DNA of 64,000 nt from Mesorhizobium sp. SOD10 (GCA_000824805.1 CCNA01000034.1:62001-126000), one strand, 5' to 3'. Counted from the first letter of the stretch, positions 47,128 through 56,512 are shown. The notes: generated from the sequence alone by a model not told the origin. Translations and numbers: made by a program.

Positions 47128-50100
47128 TCACATGGCCGCCACGAGCTTCTCTGCCGGCTGGGCGTGCTGTCTCGATCGACCGATCCAGACCCGGAGCAGC
47201 GCGAGCAGAAGGTCGAGATCCACAGGCTTGGCTATGTAATCCGAAGCACCCGCATCAAGGCACTTTTGCCGGTCGCCCTTCATTGCCTTGGCAGTCACCG
47301 AGATGAGGGGGACGTGCGCGATCGGCGGCATGCCGCGTATCTGCCGCATTGTCTCGTAGCCGTCCATCTCAGGCATCATGATGTCGATGAGCGCGACGTC
47401 CATGTCTGGATTTTGCTCAAGCAGCGCGATGCCGTCGCGACCACGCTCGGCATGCAAAACCTGGATGCCATAGGTTTCGAGCACGCTGGTCAGCGAATAG
47501 ATGTTGCGGATGTCGTCGTCGACGATGAGGACTTTGGCGCCGGCAAGGTCGATCTTGTCCGATCGTTGGGAGGCCGCAGTCCCGTTGGTGTGATGACTGT
47601 CCCGCGGCAAAGTTGCCGACATCAGCAGCGCCAACTGGCCAAAATTCTCGGCACGGGCAACGTCCGCCAACTCCGGTTTAAGCCCGATCAGCTGCTCCAG
47701 GGCCTCCGGATAGGGTGCGAAGAACACGAGCTTGGATGACATGCTCTCAAGCGAGGCCGCGATCTCCTCAATCATCTTGGCGTTGTCCTTGCCCGACCTC
47801 CCAAAGCCCAGCACAATCGCGTCATAGATGTCGAAGTCTATTCCGCGCCCATTTGCGGGGATCCGACCGATAGGCGTGACGGAAGTGACGCCGTCGCGGA
47901 TCGCTTCGACCAGGGCAAGCCGCCGCTCGGGATCGACATCCACGATCAGGACATTGCGCTGGACGCGCAACTTGCTCGATTGAATGTCCTCGAACACCTT
48001 CATGAGGTCGTCCGACGATACCGGCTTTGTTGAGACGCTGGCGGCGCCATTGCGCAACAGGCCCGCCGTATCTTCCGCACCGGAGATGACATGTATCGGG
48101 ATGCCTGCGGTCTTGGGGTCGTGCCGCAGAAGATCGAACAGCACCCAACCATCTATGTCCGAAAGTCCCAGGTCCAGCGTGATTGCGTCCGGAACCAGCT
48201 TCCTGGCCAGCGCTACTGTCCCGGAGCCCGCGGTGGACAAGACGCCCTTGAGGCCCGCCGAGCGCGCCATGCCCAGCAGCAGTCCCGCAAAGGTGGGATC
48301 GTCCTCTACGATAAGCACGACCCTGTCTTCGGGCGAGAGGGCATCGCGATCATCGATCAGTTCCGGAACGGAAACACCAGCCGCCGGAGCCACCACCTCC
48401 TGTTCGACAATGACGGGCTGCGAAACCGCTCTCGGACCGTCCAACGGGATTACGAGCGTGAATGTCGAGCCCTTGCCTGGCGTGCTCTCCACCCTCAGCT
48501 CGCCTCCGAGCAGCCGCGCGATTTCACGGCTGATCGACAGGCCGAGCCCGGTGCCACCGTATTTGCGGCTGGTGGTGCCATCGGCCTGCTGGAAAGCCTC
48601 GAAGATCAACTTCTGCTTGTCGTCCGGGATGCCGATGCCGGTATCGGTGACCGCGATAGCGAGCGCCTTCGGCGCCTGGGCACCGTTGCGCCGCGCGGTC
48701 TTCTCCGGCCTGAAGGTGAGGCTGACCTTACCGGTCGAGGTGAATTTGAATGCGTTCGACAACAGGTTGAGCACGATTTGCTGCAGCCGTTTTTCGTCGG
48801 TGCGCACCGTCTCCGGAAGGCCGGGATCAAGTTCTATGGTGAAGCCCAATCCCTTGTCGGCGGCCAATTGACGGAACGTGCGTTCCATGTGTTGACGCAG
48901 ATGCGCCAGCGGCATGTCGTTGATCTCGACGGAGACGGTGCCGGACTCGATCTTCGACAGGTCGAGGATGTCGTTGATAAGGCTGAGCAGGTCGGTCCCG
49001 GCCGAATTGATGGTTCGGGCAAATTCGACCTGCTTGTCGTTGAGATTACCCTGCTGGTTACTGGCCAGCAGGTTCGAGAGAATGAGCAACGAGTTCAGCG
49101 GCGTGCGGAGCTCGTGGCTCATATTGGCCAGAAATTCGGATTTGTACTTGGAGGTCAGGGCGAGCTGTTCGGCTTTCTCCTCAAGTGCCCGCCGGGCCAT
49201 TTCGATTTCCAGATTCTTGTTCTCGACCTGCTTCTTTTCGTTTTCGAGCAGTTGCGCCTTTTCCTGCAACTCCTCGTTGGTGGCATGCAGTTCCTCCTGC
49301 TTCTTGGTCAGTTCCGTCTGGCGCGCCTGCAGTTCCGAAGTCAGCAACTGCGACTGTTTCAGCAGCCCTTCGGTGCGCATCGTCGCCGCGATCGTGTTGA
49401 GCACGATGCCGACCGATTCCATCAATTGGTTCAGGAACGATTGGTGTGTGTCCCGAAATTCGCTGAAGGAGGCGAGCTCGATTACCGCCTTGACTTCGTC
49501 TTCGAAGAGCGCGGGCAGGATGATGACATTGGCCGGTGCGGCGTTGCCGAGGCCGGATGTGATGCGCAGGAAGTCCGGCGGCACATTGTCGAGAACGATC
49601 GCACGCTTGTCCGCAGCGCTCTGGCCGATCAGCCCCTCCCGGAGATCAAGGCGCTGTTTCATCACCGCTTTGCTATCGGCGCCGTAGGACGCGGCAAGCT
49701 CGAGATAGGACTCGTCTTCTTCCCGGTTGGTCACGTAGAAGACGCCGTATTGCGCATTCACCAGCGGCGCCAGCTCCGACATGATCAGACGCGAGACCGT
49801 CGCCAGATCGCGCTCACCCTGCAGCATGCGCGAGAACCGCGCCAGGTTGGTCTTCAGCCAATCCTGTTCGGCATTCTTGAGCGTCTGATCCTTGAGGTTG
49901 CGGATCATCTCGTTGATGTTGTCCTTGAGCGCCGCCACTTCGCCTGATGCCTGGACGCTGATGGACCGTGTCAGGTCACCCTTGGTCACCGCCGTCGACA
50001 CTTCGGCGATGGCACGCACCTGGGTGGTGAGATTGGCTGCCAGCTGATTGACGTTATCCGTCAGGTCGCGCCAGAGCCCTGCCGCGCCTGGCACGCGAGC

Positions 50101-52827
50101 CTGGCCGCCCAGCTTGCCTTCGATGCCGACCTCGCGCGCGACGTTGGTCACCTGGTCGGCAAAGGTGGCGAGGGTCTCGATCATGCCGTTTATGGTGTCG
50201 GCCAGCGAGGCGATCTCGCCCTTGGCGTCGACGGTGAGCTTGCGGCGCAGATTTCCCTGCGCCACCGCGGTAACGACATCCGCGATGCCGCGCACCTGAT
50301 TGGTAAGGTTGGTGGCCATCAGGTTGACATTGTCGGTCAGGTCCTTCCAGGTGCCGGCAACGCCCTCGACGCGCGCCTGGCCGCCGAGCTTGCCCTCGGT
50401 ACCGACCTCGCGCGCCACGCGCGTCACCTCCCCGGCGAAGGAGTTCAGCTGATCGACCATGGTGTTGATCGTCGACTTCAACTCCAGGATCTCGCCTTTG
50501 ACGTCCACGGTGATCTTTTTCGACAGATCGCCGCGTGCGACGGCGGTGGTCACTTCAGCGATGTTACGCACCTGGCCGGTGAGGTTTTCGGCCATGGAAT
50601 TCACGTTGTCAGTGAGGTCCTTCCACGTGCCGGCGACGCCGCGGACCTGGGCTTGGCCGCCCAATTTGCCCTCGGTGCCGACCTCGCGGGCGACACGCGT
50701 CACCTCGCCGGCGAAGGAGTTGAGCTGGTCGACCATCGTGTTGATGGTGGATTTCAGCTCCAGGATTTCGCCTTTGACGTCGACAGTGATCTTCTTGGAA
50801 AGGTCACCAAGGGCGACCGCCGTCGTCACCTCGGCGATGTTGCGCACCTGGCCGGTCAAGTTCGCGGCCATGGCATTCACATTGTCAGTCAGATCCTTCC
50901 ACGTGCCGGCTACGCCGCGAACCTGCGCTTGGCCGCCCAGCTTGCCGTCCGAGCCAACCTCGCGCGCGACGCGGGTCACTTCCGACGCAAATGAGTTGAG
51001 CTGATCGACCATCGTGTTGATGACGTCCTTGATCTGCAGGATCTCGCCCAGCGCGTCGACCGTAATCTTCTGCGTCAGATCGCCGGTGGCGATCGCGGTC
51101 GCGACCTTGGAGACGTCACGCAACTGCACAGTGAGATTGCCGGCCATCGCGTTCACGTTGTCGGTCAAATCCTTCCAGGTGCCGCCAACGCCTTCGACGT
51201 GCGCCTGCCCGCCAAGCTTGCCTTCCGAGCCGACTTCGCGCGCCACGCGCGTCACTTCCGAAGCGAAGGAGTTGAGCTGATCCACCATGGTGTTGACGGT
51301 GTCTTTCAACTCCAGGATTTCGCCCTTGACGTCGACGGTGATCTTCTTTGACAGGTCGCCGCGCGCGACGGCCGTGGTCACTTCGGCGATATTGCGCACC
51401 TGGCCTGTAAGATTGGCAGCCATCAGGTTGACGCTGTCGGTCAGGTCCTTCCAGGTACCGCCGACGCCTTTCACGTCGGCCTGGCCGCCAAGCTTGCCTT
51501 CGGTGCCCACCTCGCGGGCAACGCGCGTCACCTCCGATGCGAAAGAATTGAGCTGATCCACCATGGTGTTGATGGTGTCCTTGAGCTCCAGGATTTCGCC
51601 CTGGACGGCCACGGTGATCTTCTTCGACAGATCTCCAGACGCCACCGCCGTGGTCACTTCCGCGATGTTGCGAACCTGCCCGGTCAGGTTTTCTGCCATC
51701 GAGTTCACATTGTCAGTCAGATCCTTCCACGTGCCGGCAACACCACGCACTTGGGCCTGACCGCCCAGCTTGCCCTCAGAACCGACCTCGCGCGCCACGC
51801 GGGTGACTTCCGAGGCAAAGGAATTGAGCTGGTCCACCATCGTATTGATGGTGTTCTTCAGTTCGAGAATTTCGCCCTTCACATCGACGGTGATCTTCTT
51901 CGAAAGATCGCCGAGCGCGACGGCTGTCGTCACCTCGGCGATGTTGCGGACCTGACCCGTCAGGTTCTCGGCCATCGAATTCACGTTGTCGGTAAGGTCT
52001 TTCCAGGTACCGCCGACGCCCTCGACGCGCGCTTGACCGCCGAGCTTGCCTTCGGTGCCGACCTCGCGCGCGACGCGTGTCACTTCCGAGGCGAATGAAT
52101 TGAGCTGGTCCACCATCGTGTTGATGGTGTTCTTGAGCTCCAGTATTTCGCCTTTCACGTCGACGGTGATTTTCTTCGACAGGTCGCCCGAGGCCACGGC
52201 CGTGGTGACTTCGGCGATATTGCGGACCTGTCCGGTAAGATTGGTCGCCATGGCATTGACGTTGTCGGTCAGGTCCTTCCAGGTACCCGCCACGCCCTTC
52301 ACACGCGCCTGGCCACCGAGCTTGCCTTCGGTGCCCACTTCGCGGGCAACGCGGGTCACCTCCGAAGCAAAGGAGCCCAACTGCCCGACCATCGTGTTCA
52401 CGACCTTGCCGATACGGAGGAACTCGCCTCGCAGAGGCCGGCCGTCGATCTCCACCATCATGGTTTGCGACAGGTCGCCTTTGGCAACCGCACCAATGAC
52501 GCGAGCCACCTCCGTGGTCGGCTGAACCATGTCCTCGATCAGATCGTTGACGGAGCGGACGCTTGTTTCCCAACTCCCTGTGGCGTTGCGCACGTGGCCG
52601 CGCTCACCGATCCGCCCGTCTTTGCCGACCACCCTGCTCAGCCGCTCAAACTCGCGCGTGACCTGATCGTTGATCTCCACGATCTGGTTGAAGGTGTCTG
52701 CGATGTCGGAATCGAGCCCTTCATAGACATTGTCTATGCGCACAGAGAAGTCGCCTCGTCGGAAGGCCTTGAGCGCGTTCAAAATCTGGCGGCGGTCCAA
52801 CTGCGGCTTGGATTTCAGCGTACTCAC
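47128..52827 (-). CDS. Giant cytosolic poly-HAMP hybrid histidine kinase with three receiver modules
   Basis: About 1,899 residues from a GTG at 52827 (MSTLKSKPQLDRRQIL, AGGGG upstream); the frame is open further, but the extension contains the promoter. About ten 92-residue repeats (105-983) each pair a HAMP (AVASGDLSKKITVDVKGEIL) with a linker HAMP-like unit (SFASEVTRVAREVGTEGKLG). Then come GAF (about 995-1150), coiled coil, HisKA (FLANMSHELRTPLNS), HATPase (about 1340-1460), receiver 1 (VEDDPTF, LDLGLSDIDGW), a degenerate receiver (IYDAIVLGFGRSG, no phospho-Asp) and receiver 3 (VDDDIRNI, LIDIMMPEMDGYE). There are no membrane helices. The layout resembles fungal Nik1-type osmosensors. A sigma-EcfG-like promoter precedes it. 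Confidence 0.92.
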   Translation of the reverse strand: MSTLKSKPQLDRRQILNALKAFRRGDFSVRIDNVYEGLDSDIADTFNQIVEINDQVTREFERLSRVVGKDGRIGERGHVRNATGSWETSVRSVNDLIEDMVQPTTEVARVIGAVAKGDLSQTMMVEIDGRPLRGEFLRIGKVVNTMVGQLGSFASEVTRVAREVGTEGKLGGQARVKGVAGTWKDLTDNVNAMATNLTGQVRNIAEVTTAVASGDLSKKITVDVKGEILELKNTINTMVDQLNSFASEVTRVAREVGTEGKLGGQARVEGVGGTWKDLTDNVNSMAENLTGQVRNIAEVTTAVALGDLSKKITVDVKGEILELKNTINTMVDQLNSFASEVTRVAREVGSEGKLGGQAQVRGVAGTWKDLTDNVNSMAENLTGQVRNIAEVTTAVASGDLSKKITVAVQGEILELKDTINTMVDQLNSFASEVTRVAREVGTEGKLGGQADVKGVGGTWKDLTDSVNLMAANLTGQVRNIAEVTTAVARGDLSKKITVDVKGEILELKDTVNTMVDQLNSFASEVTRVAREVGSEGKLGGQAHVEGVGGTWKDLTDNVNAMAGNLTVQLRDVSKVATAIATGDLTQKITVDALGEILQIKDVINTMVDQLNSFASEVTRVAREVGSDGKLGGQAQVRGVAGTWKDLTDNVNAMAANLTGQVRNIAEVTTAVALGDLSKKITVDVKGEILELKSTINTMVDQLNSFAGEVTRVAREVGTEGKLGGQAQVRGVAGTWKDLTDNVNSMAENLTGQVRNIAEVTTAVARGDLSKKITVDVKGEILELKSTINTMVDQLNSFAGEVTRVAREVGTEGKLGGQARVEGVAGTWKDLTDNVNLMATNLTNQVRGIADVVTAVAQGNLRRKLTVDAKGEIASLADTINGMIETLATFADQVTNVAREVGIEGKLGGQARVPGAAGLWRDLTDNVNQLAANLTTQVRAIAEVSTAVTKGDLTRSISVQASGEVAALKDNINEMIRNLKDQTLKNAEQDWLKTNLARFSRMLQGERDLATVSRLIMSELAPLVNAQYGVFYVTNREEDESYLELAASYGADSKAVMKQRLDLREGLIGQSAADKRAIVLDNVPPDFLRITSGLGNAAPANVIILPALFEDEVKAVIELASFSEFRDTHQSFLNQLMESVGIVLNTIAATMRTEGLLKQSQLLTSELQARQTELTKKQEELHATNEELQEKAQLLENEKKQVENKNLEIEMARRALEEKAEQLALTSKYKSEFLANMSHELRTPLNSLLILSNLLASNQQGNLNDKQVEFARTINSAGTDLLSLINDILDLSKIESGTVSVEINDMPLAHLRQHMERTFRQLAADKGLGFTIELDPGLPETVRTDEKRLQQIVLNLLSNAFKFTSTGKVSLTFRPEKTARRNGAQAPKALAIAVTDTGIGIPDDKQKLIFEAFQQADGTTSRKYGGTGLGLSISREIARLLGGELRVESTPGKGSTFTLVIPLDGPRAVSQPVIVEQEVVAPAAGVSVPELIDDRDALSPEDRVVLIVEDDPTFAGLLLGMARSAGLKGVLSTAGSGTVALARKLVPDAITLDLGLSDIDGWVLFDLLRHDPKTAGIPIHVISGAEDTAGLLRNGAASVSTKPVSSDDLMKVFEDIQSSKLRVQRNVLIVDVDPERRLALVEAIRDGVTSVTPIGRIPANGRGIDFDIYDAIVLGFGRSGKDNAKMIEEIAASLESMSSKLVFFAPYPEALEQLIGLKPELADVARAENFGQLALLMSATLPRDSHHTNGTAASQRSDKIDLAGAKVLIVDDDIRNIYSLTSVLETYGIQVLHAERGRDGIALLEQNPDMDVALIDIMMPEMDGYETMRQIRGMPPIAHVPLISVTAKAMKGDRQKCLDAGASDYIAKPVDLDLLLALLRVWIGRSRQHAQPAEKLVAAM
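49890..52515. repeat. About ten tandem 276-bp repeats inside the poly-HAMP kinase gene
   Basis: The coding strand repeats with a 276-base (92-codon) period. Blocks such as TTGAGCTGATCGACCATGGT-like and TTCTTCGACAGATCGCC-like segments recur with synonymous changes. Protein units are nearly identical (10-20 differences) while third positions vary, so amino-acid sequence is under selection. Units 6, 9 and 10 are the most divergent. Confidence 0.85.
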
Positions 52828-52914
52828 AGCGCCCCTCACAGCCCCGGCCGATAACAATGAAGACTGTCGTGGAATGAAAAGTGCCCCTTGCGGATACACC
52901 CCCGCGAGGCCTAC

Positions 52915-52939
52915 AACGCGCGACCCGTGCTTCGGTTCC
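52915..52939 (-). promoter_or_regulatory. Candidate sigma-EcfG promoter of the poly-HAMP kinase operon
   Basis: Minus strand GGAAC (52935-52939), 16 bases, CGTT (52915-52918): an exact match to GGAAC-N16/17-CGTT. The transcript would begin near 52907, about 80 bases before the GTG start. Confidence 0.7.
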
Positions 52940-53113
52940 ATTGGGGAGCGAGATCTTCCTGAGCGCCGCCTGGCGTATGGCCAGTCCATCTGCCAAAATC
53001 GAAAGTCAGGCCGCCGCCCTCCAGGCCTTGACGAAAACAGGTGCGCCTGTTTGAGACTCCGGGGCAAAGGGCGACATTTGCCCCCGAGGAGATGAGCTGG
53101 CGGTGGGCAAGCT

Positions 53114-54172
53114 GTGAAGCGCGTTTTTCGATTGCTTGCCGCGGCGATCATGGCGTCCGGCGTGGCCGGATGCACGAGCATTTCCTATTATGCGCAGTCG
53201 TTGGAGGGCCATGTTGAGATCATGGCGGCGCGCAAGAATATCGGAAAGCTGATCCGTGATCCCTCAACGCCGGAACCATTGCGCGCCAAGTTGACGTCGG
53301 CCAGCGCCATCCGTCGCTTTGCCACGGAAGAACTGGCGCTGCCTGATAACAATAGCTACCGCAGCTATGTCGACGTCGGCCGGAACGACGTGACCCTGGC
53401 GGTCTTTGCCGCGCCGCAATTCTCTCTCGCGCCGGTAACATGGTGCTTTCCGGTCTTCGGCTGCGTTCCCTATAAGGGCTATTTTTCGCGCAAAGACGCG
53501 CTCACACATGCCGCCGAACTGCAGCGACAGGGGCTGGACGTCTATGTGACGGGCATCACGGCCTATTCCACGCTGGGCTGGTTCAGCGATCCGCTGCTCA
53601 GCACCATGCTGCGCCAGAACGACACCTATCTCGCGAGCCTTATCTTCCATGAGCTGGCGCATCAGAAAATCTATGTGAACGGCGACTCCGCGTTCAACGA
53701 GGCCTTCGCAGTTACCGTCGAAACCACGGGTACGAGGAAATGGCTCCGCGCCACCGGCAATCGCGCCGGATTGCGTAGCTACGAAGCCGATCGCAAGCGC
53801 AAGGCGGACTTTCTCGGACTGATATCGAAAACCCGGGACGAGTTGAGGCAGGTCTATGCGAGCCCGCGCAGCCCGGAGCAGATGGCGGCCGCCAAAGCCG
53901 CCACGATCGAGAGGCTTCGGATGCGCTACCGGCAGATGCGCGACAAGCGCTGGGGTGGATACCGCGGATACGACGCCTGGTTCGACAGCCCGATCAACAA
54001 CGCGAAGCTCGCGGCGACCGCCGTCTACGGCGAAGAGGTTCCGGCATTCCTTCGCTTGTTCGGCTTATGCTCCGGCGACTATCCAAGATTCTATGCTTCC
54101 GTTCGGCGCATCGGGAATTTGCCCGCGCCTTCCCGTGCCGAAGCGCTCAAAGCCGCAGCGACGTGTCAATGA
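53114..54172 (+). CDS. Putative lipoprotein aminopeptidase (PF10023-like zinc protease)
   Basis: A 352-residue lipoprotein. The signal peptide ends in lipobox VAGC (Cys about residue 20). The gluzincin motif HELAH (IFHELAHQKIYV) with a downstream Glu in NEAFAVTVE indicates a zinc peptidase, matching the putative aminopeptidase family PF10023. GTG start. It diverges from the poly-HAMP kinase and precedes a methyltransferase by 32 bases. Likely anchored to the periplasmic side of a membrane. Confidence 0.83.
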   Translation: MKRVFRLLAAAIMASGVAGCTSISYYAQSLEGHVEIMAARKNIGKLIRDPSTPEPLRAKLTSASAIRRFATEELALPDNNSYRSYVDVGRNDVTLAVFAAPQFSLAPVTWCFPVFGCVPYKGYFSRKDALTHAAELQRQGLDVYVTGITAYSTLGWFSDPLLSTMLRQNDTYLASLIFHELAHQKIYVNGDSAFNEAFAVTVETTGTRKWLRATGNRAGLRSYEADRKRKADFLGLISKTRDELRQVYASPRSPEQMAAAKAATIERLRMRYRQMRDKRWGGYRGYDAWFDSPINNAKLAATAVYGEEVPAFLRLFGLCSGDYPRFYASVRRIGNLPAPSRAEALKAAATCQ

Positions 54173-54204
54173 CCATGTAATGAATTCCGGGGCCGCGCGG
54201 GAAC

Positions 54205-54852
54205 ATGCTGGACAACTATGACGTGGACAGGTTCGGCGTGATTCACCAGGTCGATTTCACGCCGATCAAATACGACAAGAAATACATTTCTTATTACGAG
54301 GATCTGAGCGACCGGACCATCAAGCTCGGCTATCAGCGGCTTGGCTGGGTGCTGGGAATCACGGGTGAGATTCCTCGCTCGGTGCTGGAGATCGGATACG
54401 GCACCGGCACGTTCATTGAAGCCGCCAAGATAACCGGGGTCGCCGATTGTGCCGGCTGCGATATCGCCGAGTTTCCCCTGCCCAAGGGTGTCCGCTTTGT
54501 CGACTGGGATGAGGCGCTCGCCGGCTCATGGGACCTCGTCGCCATGTTCGACGTGCTCGAGCACATCCCGGACCTCGGTTTCCTTTCCCGCCTTCAGGCC
54601 CGACACCTGGCCGTCGCCGTCCCCTATTGCCGCTGGCGCGAACTCGGCGCCGATGGCGACGCGTGGTTCGCCAAGTGGCGCATGCGTCTGCCCAACGAGC
54701 ACCTGCACCATTTCGACCGCGACTCGCTGGTGGCGCTGCTCGCGCATAGCGGCTTCGAATGCGTGACGCTGAACTGTTTCGAGGACGGGATCCGGCTGCG
54801 GCCCGGAGAAGCGGGTCCGAACATTCTGTCGGGCTTCTTCAGAAAGTTGTAA
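54205..54852 (+). CDS. Class I SAM-dependent methyltransferase
   Basis: A 215-residue protein with SAM-binding motif I (SVLEIGYGTGTFIEAA), an acidic residue at the end of strand 2 (GCDIAEFP) and motif post-I/II DLVAMFDVLEHIPD, as in Methyltransf_11/23-type enzymes. A late segment NEHLHHFDRDSLVALLAHSG is common in those acting on sugars or lipids. Substrate unknown. The frame after its stop continues into a 33-codon coding-like piece (54871-54972). Confidence 0.8.
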   Translation: MLDNYDVDRFGVIHQVDFTPIKYDKKYISYYEDLSDRTIKLGYQRLGWVLGITGEIPRSVLEIGYGTGTFIEAAKITGVADCAGCDIAEFPLPKGVRFVDWDEALAGSWDLVAMFDVLEHIPDLGFLSRLQARHLAVAVPYCRWRELGADGDAWFAKWRMRLPNEHLHHFDRDSLVALLAHSGFECVTLNCFEDGIRLRPGEAGPNILSGFFRKL

Positions 54853-54870
54853 GTCGGCTACGAGCCCTCT

Positions 54871-54972
54871 ATGGTGGTCTCCCTCTATGCCTGCGAAGAG
54901 ACGGGGCCGGTCGCGGAACTGGCTGACCGGATGAGCGCGGTTCTCGCCGCCCGGTTTCAGGCATCCGAATGA
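54871..54972 (+). pseudogene. 33-codon coding-like remnant in frame with the methyltransferase stop
   Basis: ATG at 54871 to TGA at 54972 (MVVSLYACEETGPVAELADR, then 13 residues ending QASE). It is in the same frame as the methyltransferase, beginning six codons after its TAA. Third positions are strongly G/C, as in real genes here. It may be a tiny gene or the leftover tail of a larger one; I do not recognise the family. Confidence 0.35.
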
Positions 54973-55030
54973 GCGCGGGAATGACCCGCCCGCATTGCCT
55001 TCCGCGCCGGCTCGCACAATAGTCGGACCG

Positions 55031-56488
55031 ATGTTCGAGGCGATAGCGAGTCACTGGTCGACGCTTATCCTGATCCTGTCGCTGGCGATGGCGGCGGTGG
55101 GCATCGTCCACGCCATCATGACGAAGGAAGACGTGCGAGCGGCCACCGGCTGGGTGGGCGTGATGCTGTTGTCGCCTTTCCTCGGCGCGATCATCTACGC
55201 CATCGCCGGCATCAACCGCATCCGTCGCGCGACGATCAGCGCCATGCGGCCGGGCTCGCTCGAGGCCGCCGCCAGGCATGACCGCGACGTCGCGCTGGAA
55301 GCCTTGATCAACGCCGAATTCGGCCAGCGTTTCACCGGGCTGAAGACGCTTGGCGACAGGGTGGCGCGGCGTCCGCTGACCTCGGGAAACACCATCGCCG
55401 TGCTCAAGACCGGCGACGAGGCCTATACGGCCATGTGCCGTGCGATCGACGCGGCGCAAAGAAGCGTGCTTCTGGAAACCTATATTTTCGACAATGATGC
55501 GGTCGGAGCGCTTTTCGTCCAGTCGCTCGGCAACGCCGTCAAGCGCGGCGTCGCTGTGCGGGTGCTGATCGACGCCGTCGGCGTGCGCTATTCGGTGCCT
55601 AGCATCCTGAAACAGCTCAGGGTGGCCGACGTTCCGGTCGATCTCTTCAACGGCAACATCGTCATGGGCCTGAGACTTCCCTATGCCAATCTCAGGACCC
55701 ACAGGAAGATCCTGGTCGTCGACGGCACGGTGGCGTTCACGGGAGGCATGAACATCCGCAAGGGATTCTCGGCCGAATTCGCCGGTTCCGACAGTTCGCG
55801 CGACACCCATTTCGAGGTCACCGGGCCGGTGGTGGCCGATCTGTTCTCGGTCGCCGCCGAAGACTGGCGGTTCGCCGGCAACGAGGCGTTGAAGGATGGG
55901 TCCTGGCAGGTCGAGCGCGCCGTGCCGCCGCCGGGGCAGCCGATGCTGGTGCGCGCGGTGGCGACCGGGCCGGACGCGTCCAACGAAACCAATCTCAAGC
56001 TGCTGATGGGGGCGTTTTCGGTCGCCCGCAAGTCGATCCGCATCATGTCGCCCTATTTCCTGCCGGACCGGGAGTTCATCAGCGCGCTGACGACCGCCGG
56101 CCGGCGCGGCGTCGAAATCGACATCGTCGTGCCGGCGGTGAACAACCTTTTCCTCGTCGATCATGCGATGATGGCGCAGTTCGACCAGGTTCTGAAGCAT
56201 TATTGCCGTGTCTGGCGCCACGAAGGCTCGTTCGACCATTCGAAGCTGATGGCGATCGACGGCGTGTGGGCCTATGTCGGCTCCTCCAACCTGGACGCCC
56301 GTTCGCTACGGCTGAATTTCGAGATCGACCTAGAAGTGCTGGACAAAAATTTCGCCGCCGAGATCGACGCCCGTATCGGCGCAGCCATCTCGACCGCACA
56401 GCCGGTGACATTGCAGACGCTGAAGGCGAGGCCGTTCCCAATCCGCGTCTTGGACCGTTTGCTGTGGCTGGGATCACCCTATCTTTAG
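55031..56488 (+). CDS. cls: Cardiolipin synthase (phospholipase D family)
   Basis: A 485-residue enzyme with two N-terminal membrane helices (LILILSLAMAAVGIVHAI; GVMLLSPFLGAIIYAIAG) and two HKD motifs: H-R-K-I-L-V-V-D near residue 223 and H-S-K-L-M-A-I-D near 402, each followed by the G-G-M-N or G-S-S-N signature. It condenses phosphatidylglycerol or related lipids to cardiolipin. The ATG at 55031 gives the usual N-terminus. The next gene, an EEP phosphatase, is 24 bases away, the same pairing as clsB-ybhP of E. coli. Confidence 0.92.
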   Translation: MFEAIASHWSTLILILSLAMAAVGIVHAIMTKEDVRAATGWVGVMLLSPFLGAIIYAIAGINRIRRATISAMRPGSLEAAARHDRDVALEALINAEFGQRFTGLKTLGDRVARRPLTSGNTIAVLKTGDEAYTAMCRAIDAAQRSVLLETYIFDNDAVGALFVQSLGNAVKRGVAVRVLIDAVGVRYSVPSILKQLRVADVPVDLFNGNIVMGLRLPYANLRTHRKILVVDGTVAFTGGMNIRKGFSAEFAGSDSSRDTHFEVTGPVVADLFSVAAEDWRFAGNEALKDGSWQVERAVPPPGQPMLVRAVATGPDASNETNLKLLMGAFSVARKSIRIMSPYFLPDREFISALTTAGRRGVEIDIVVPAVNNLFLVDHAMMAQFDQVLKHYCRVWRHEGSFDHSKLMAIDGVWAYVGSSNLDARSLRLNFEIDLEVLDKNFAAEIDARIGAAISTAQPVTLQTLKARPFPIRVLDRLLWLGSPYL

Positions 56489-56512
56489 ACCAAGAAATCG
56501 AGCAGCAGGATC

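Noticed and set aside
48091..49947. 618-codon plus-strand frame antisense to the poly-HAMP kinase
   Set aside because: Long antisense frames are expected opposite GC-rich coding sequence; the product is His/Arg/Gly-rich without domains. The same applies to long frames opposite the dehydrogenase locus and the MttB homologue.
49890..52515. CRISPR-like or satellite repeat array
   Set aside because: The 276-base period is an exact multiple of three, lies inside one reading frame and encodes HAMP units.
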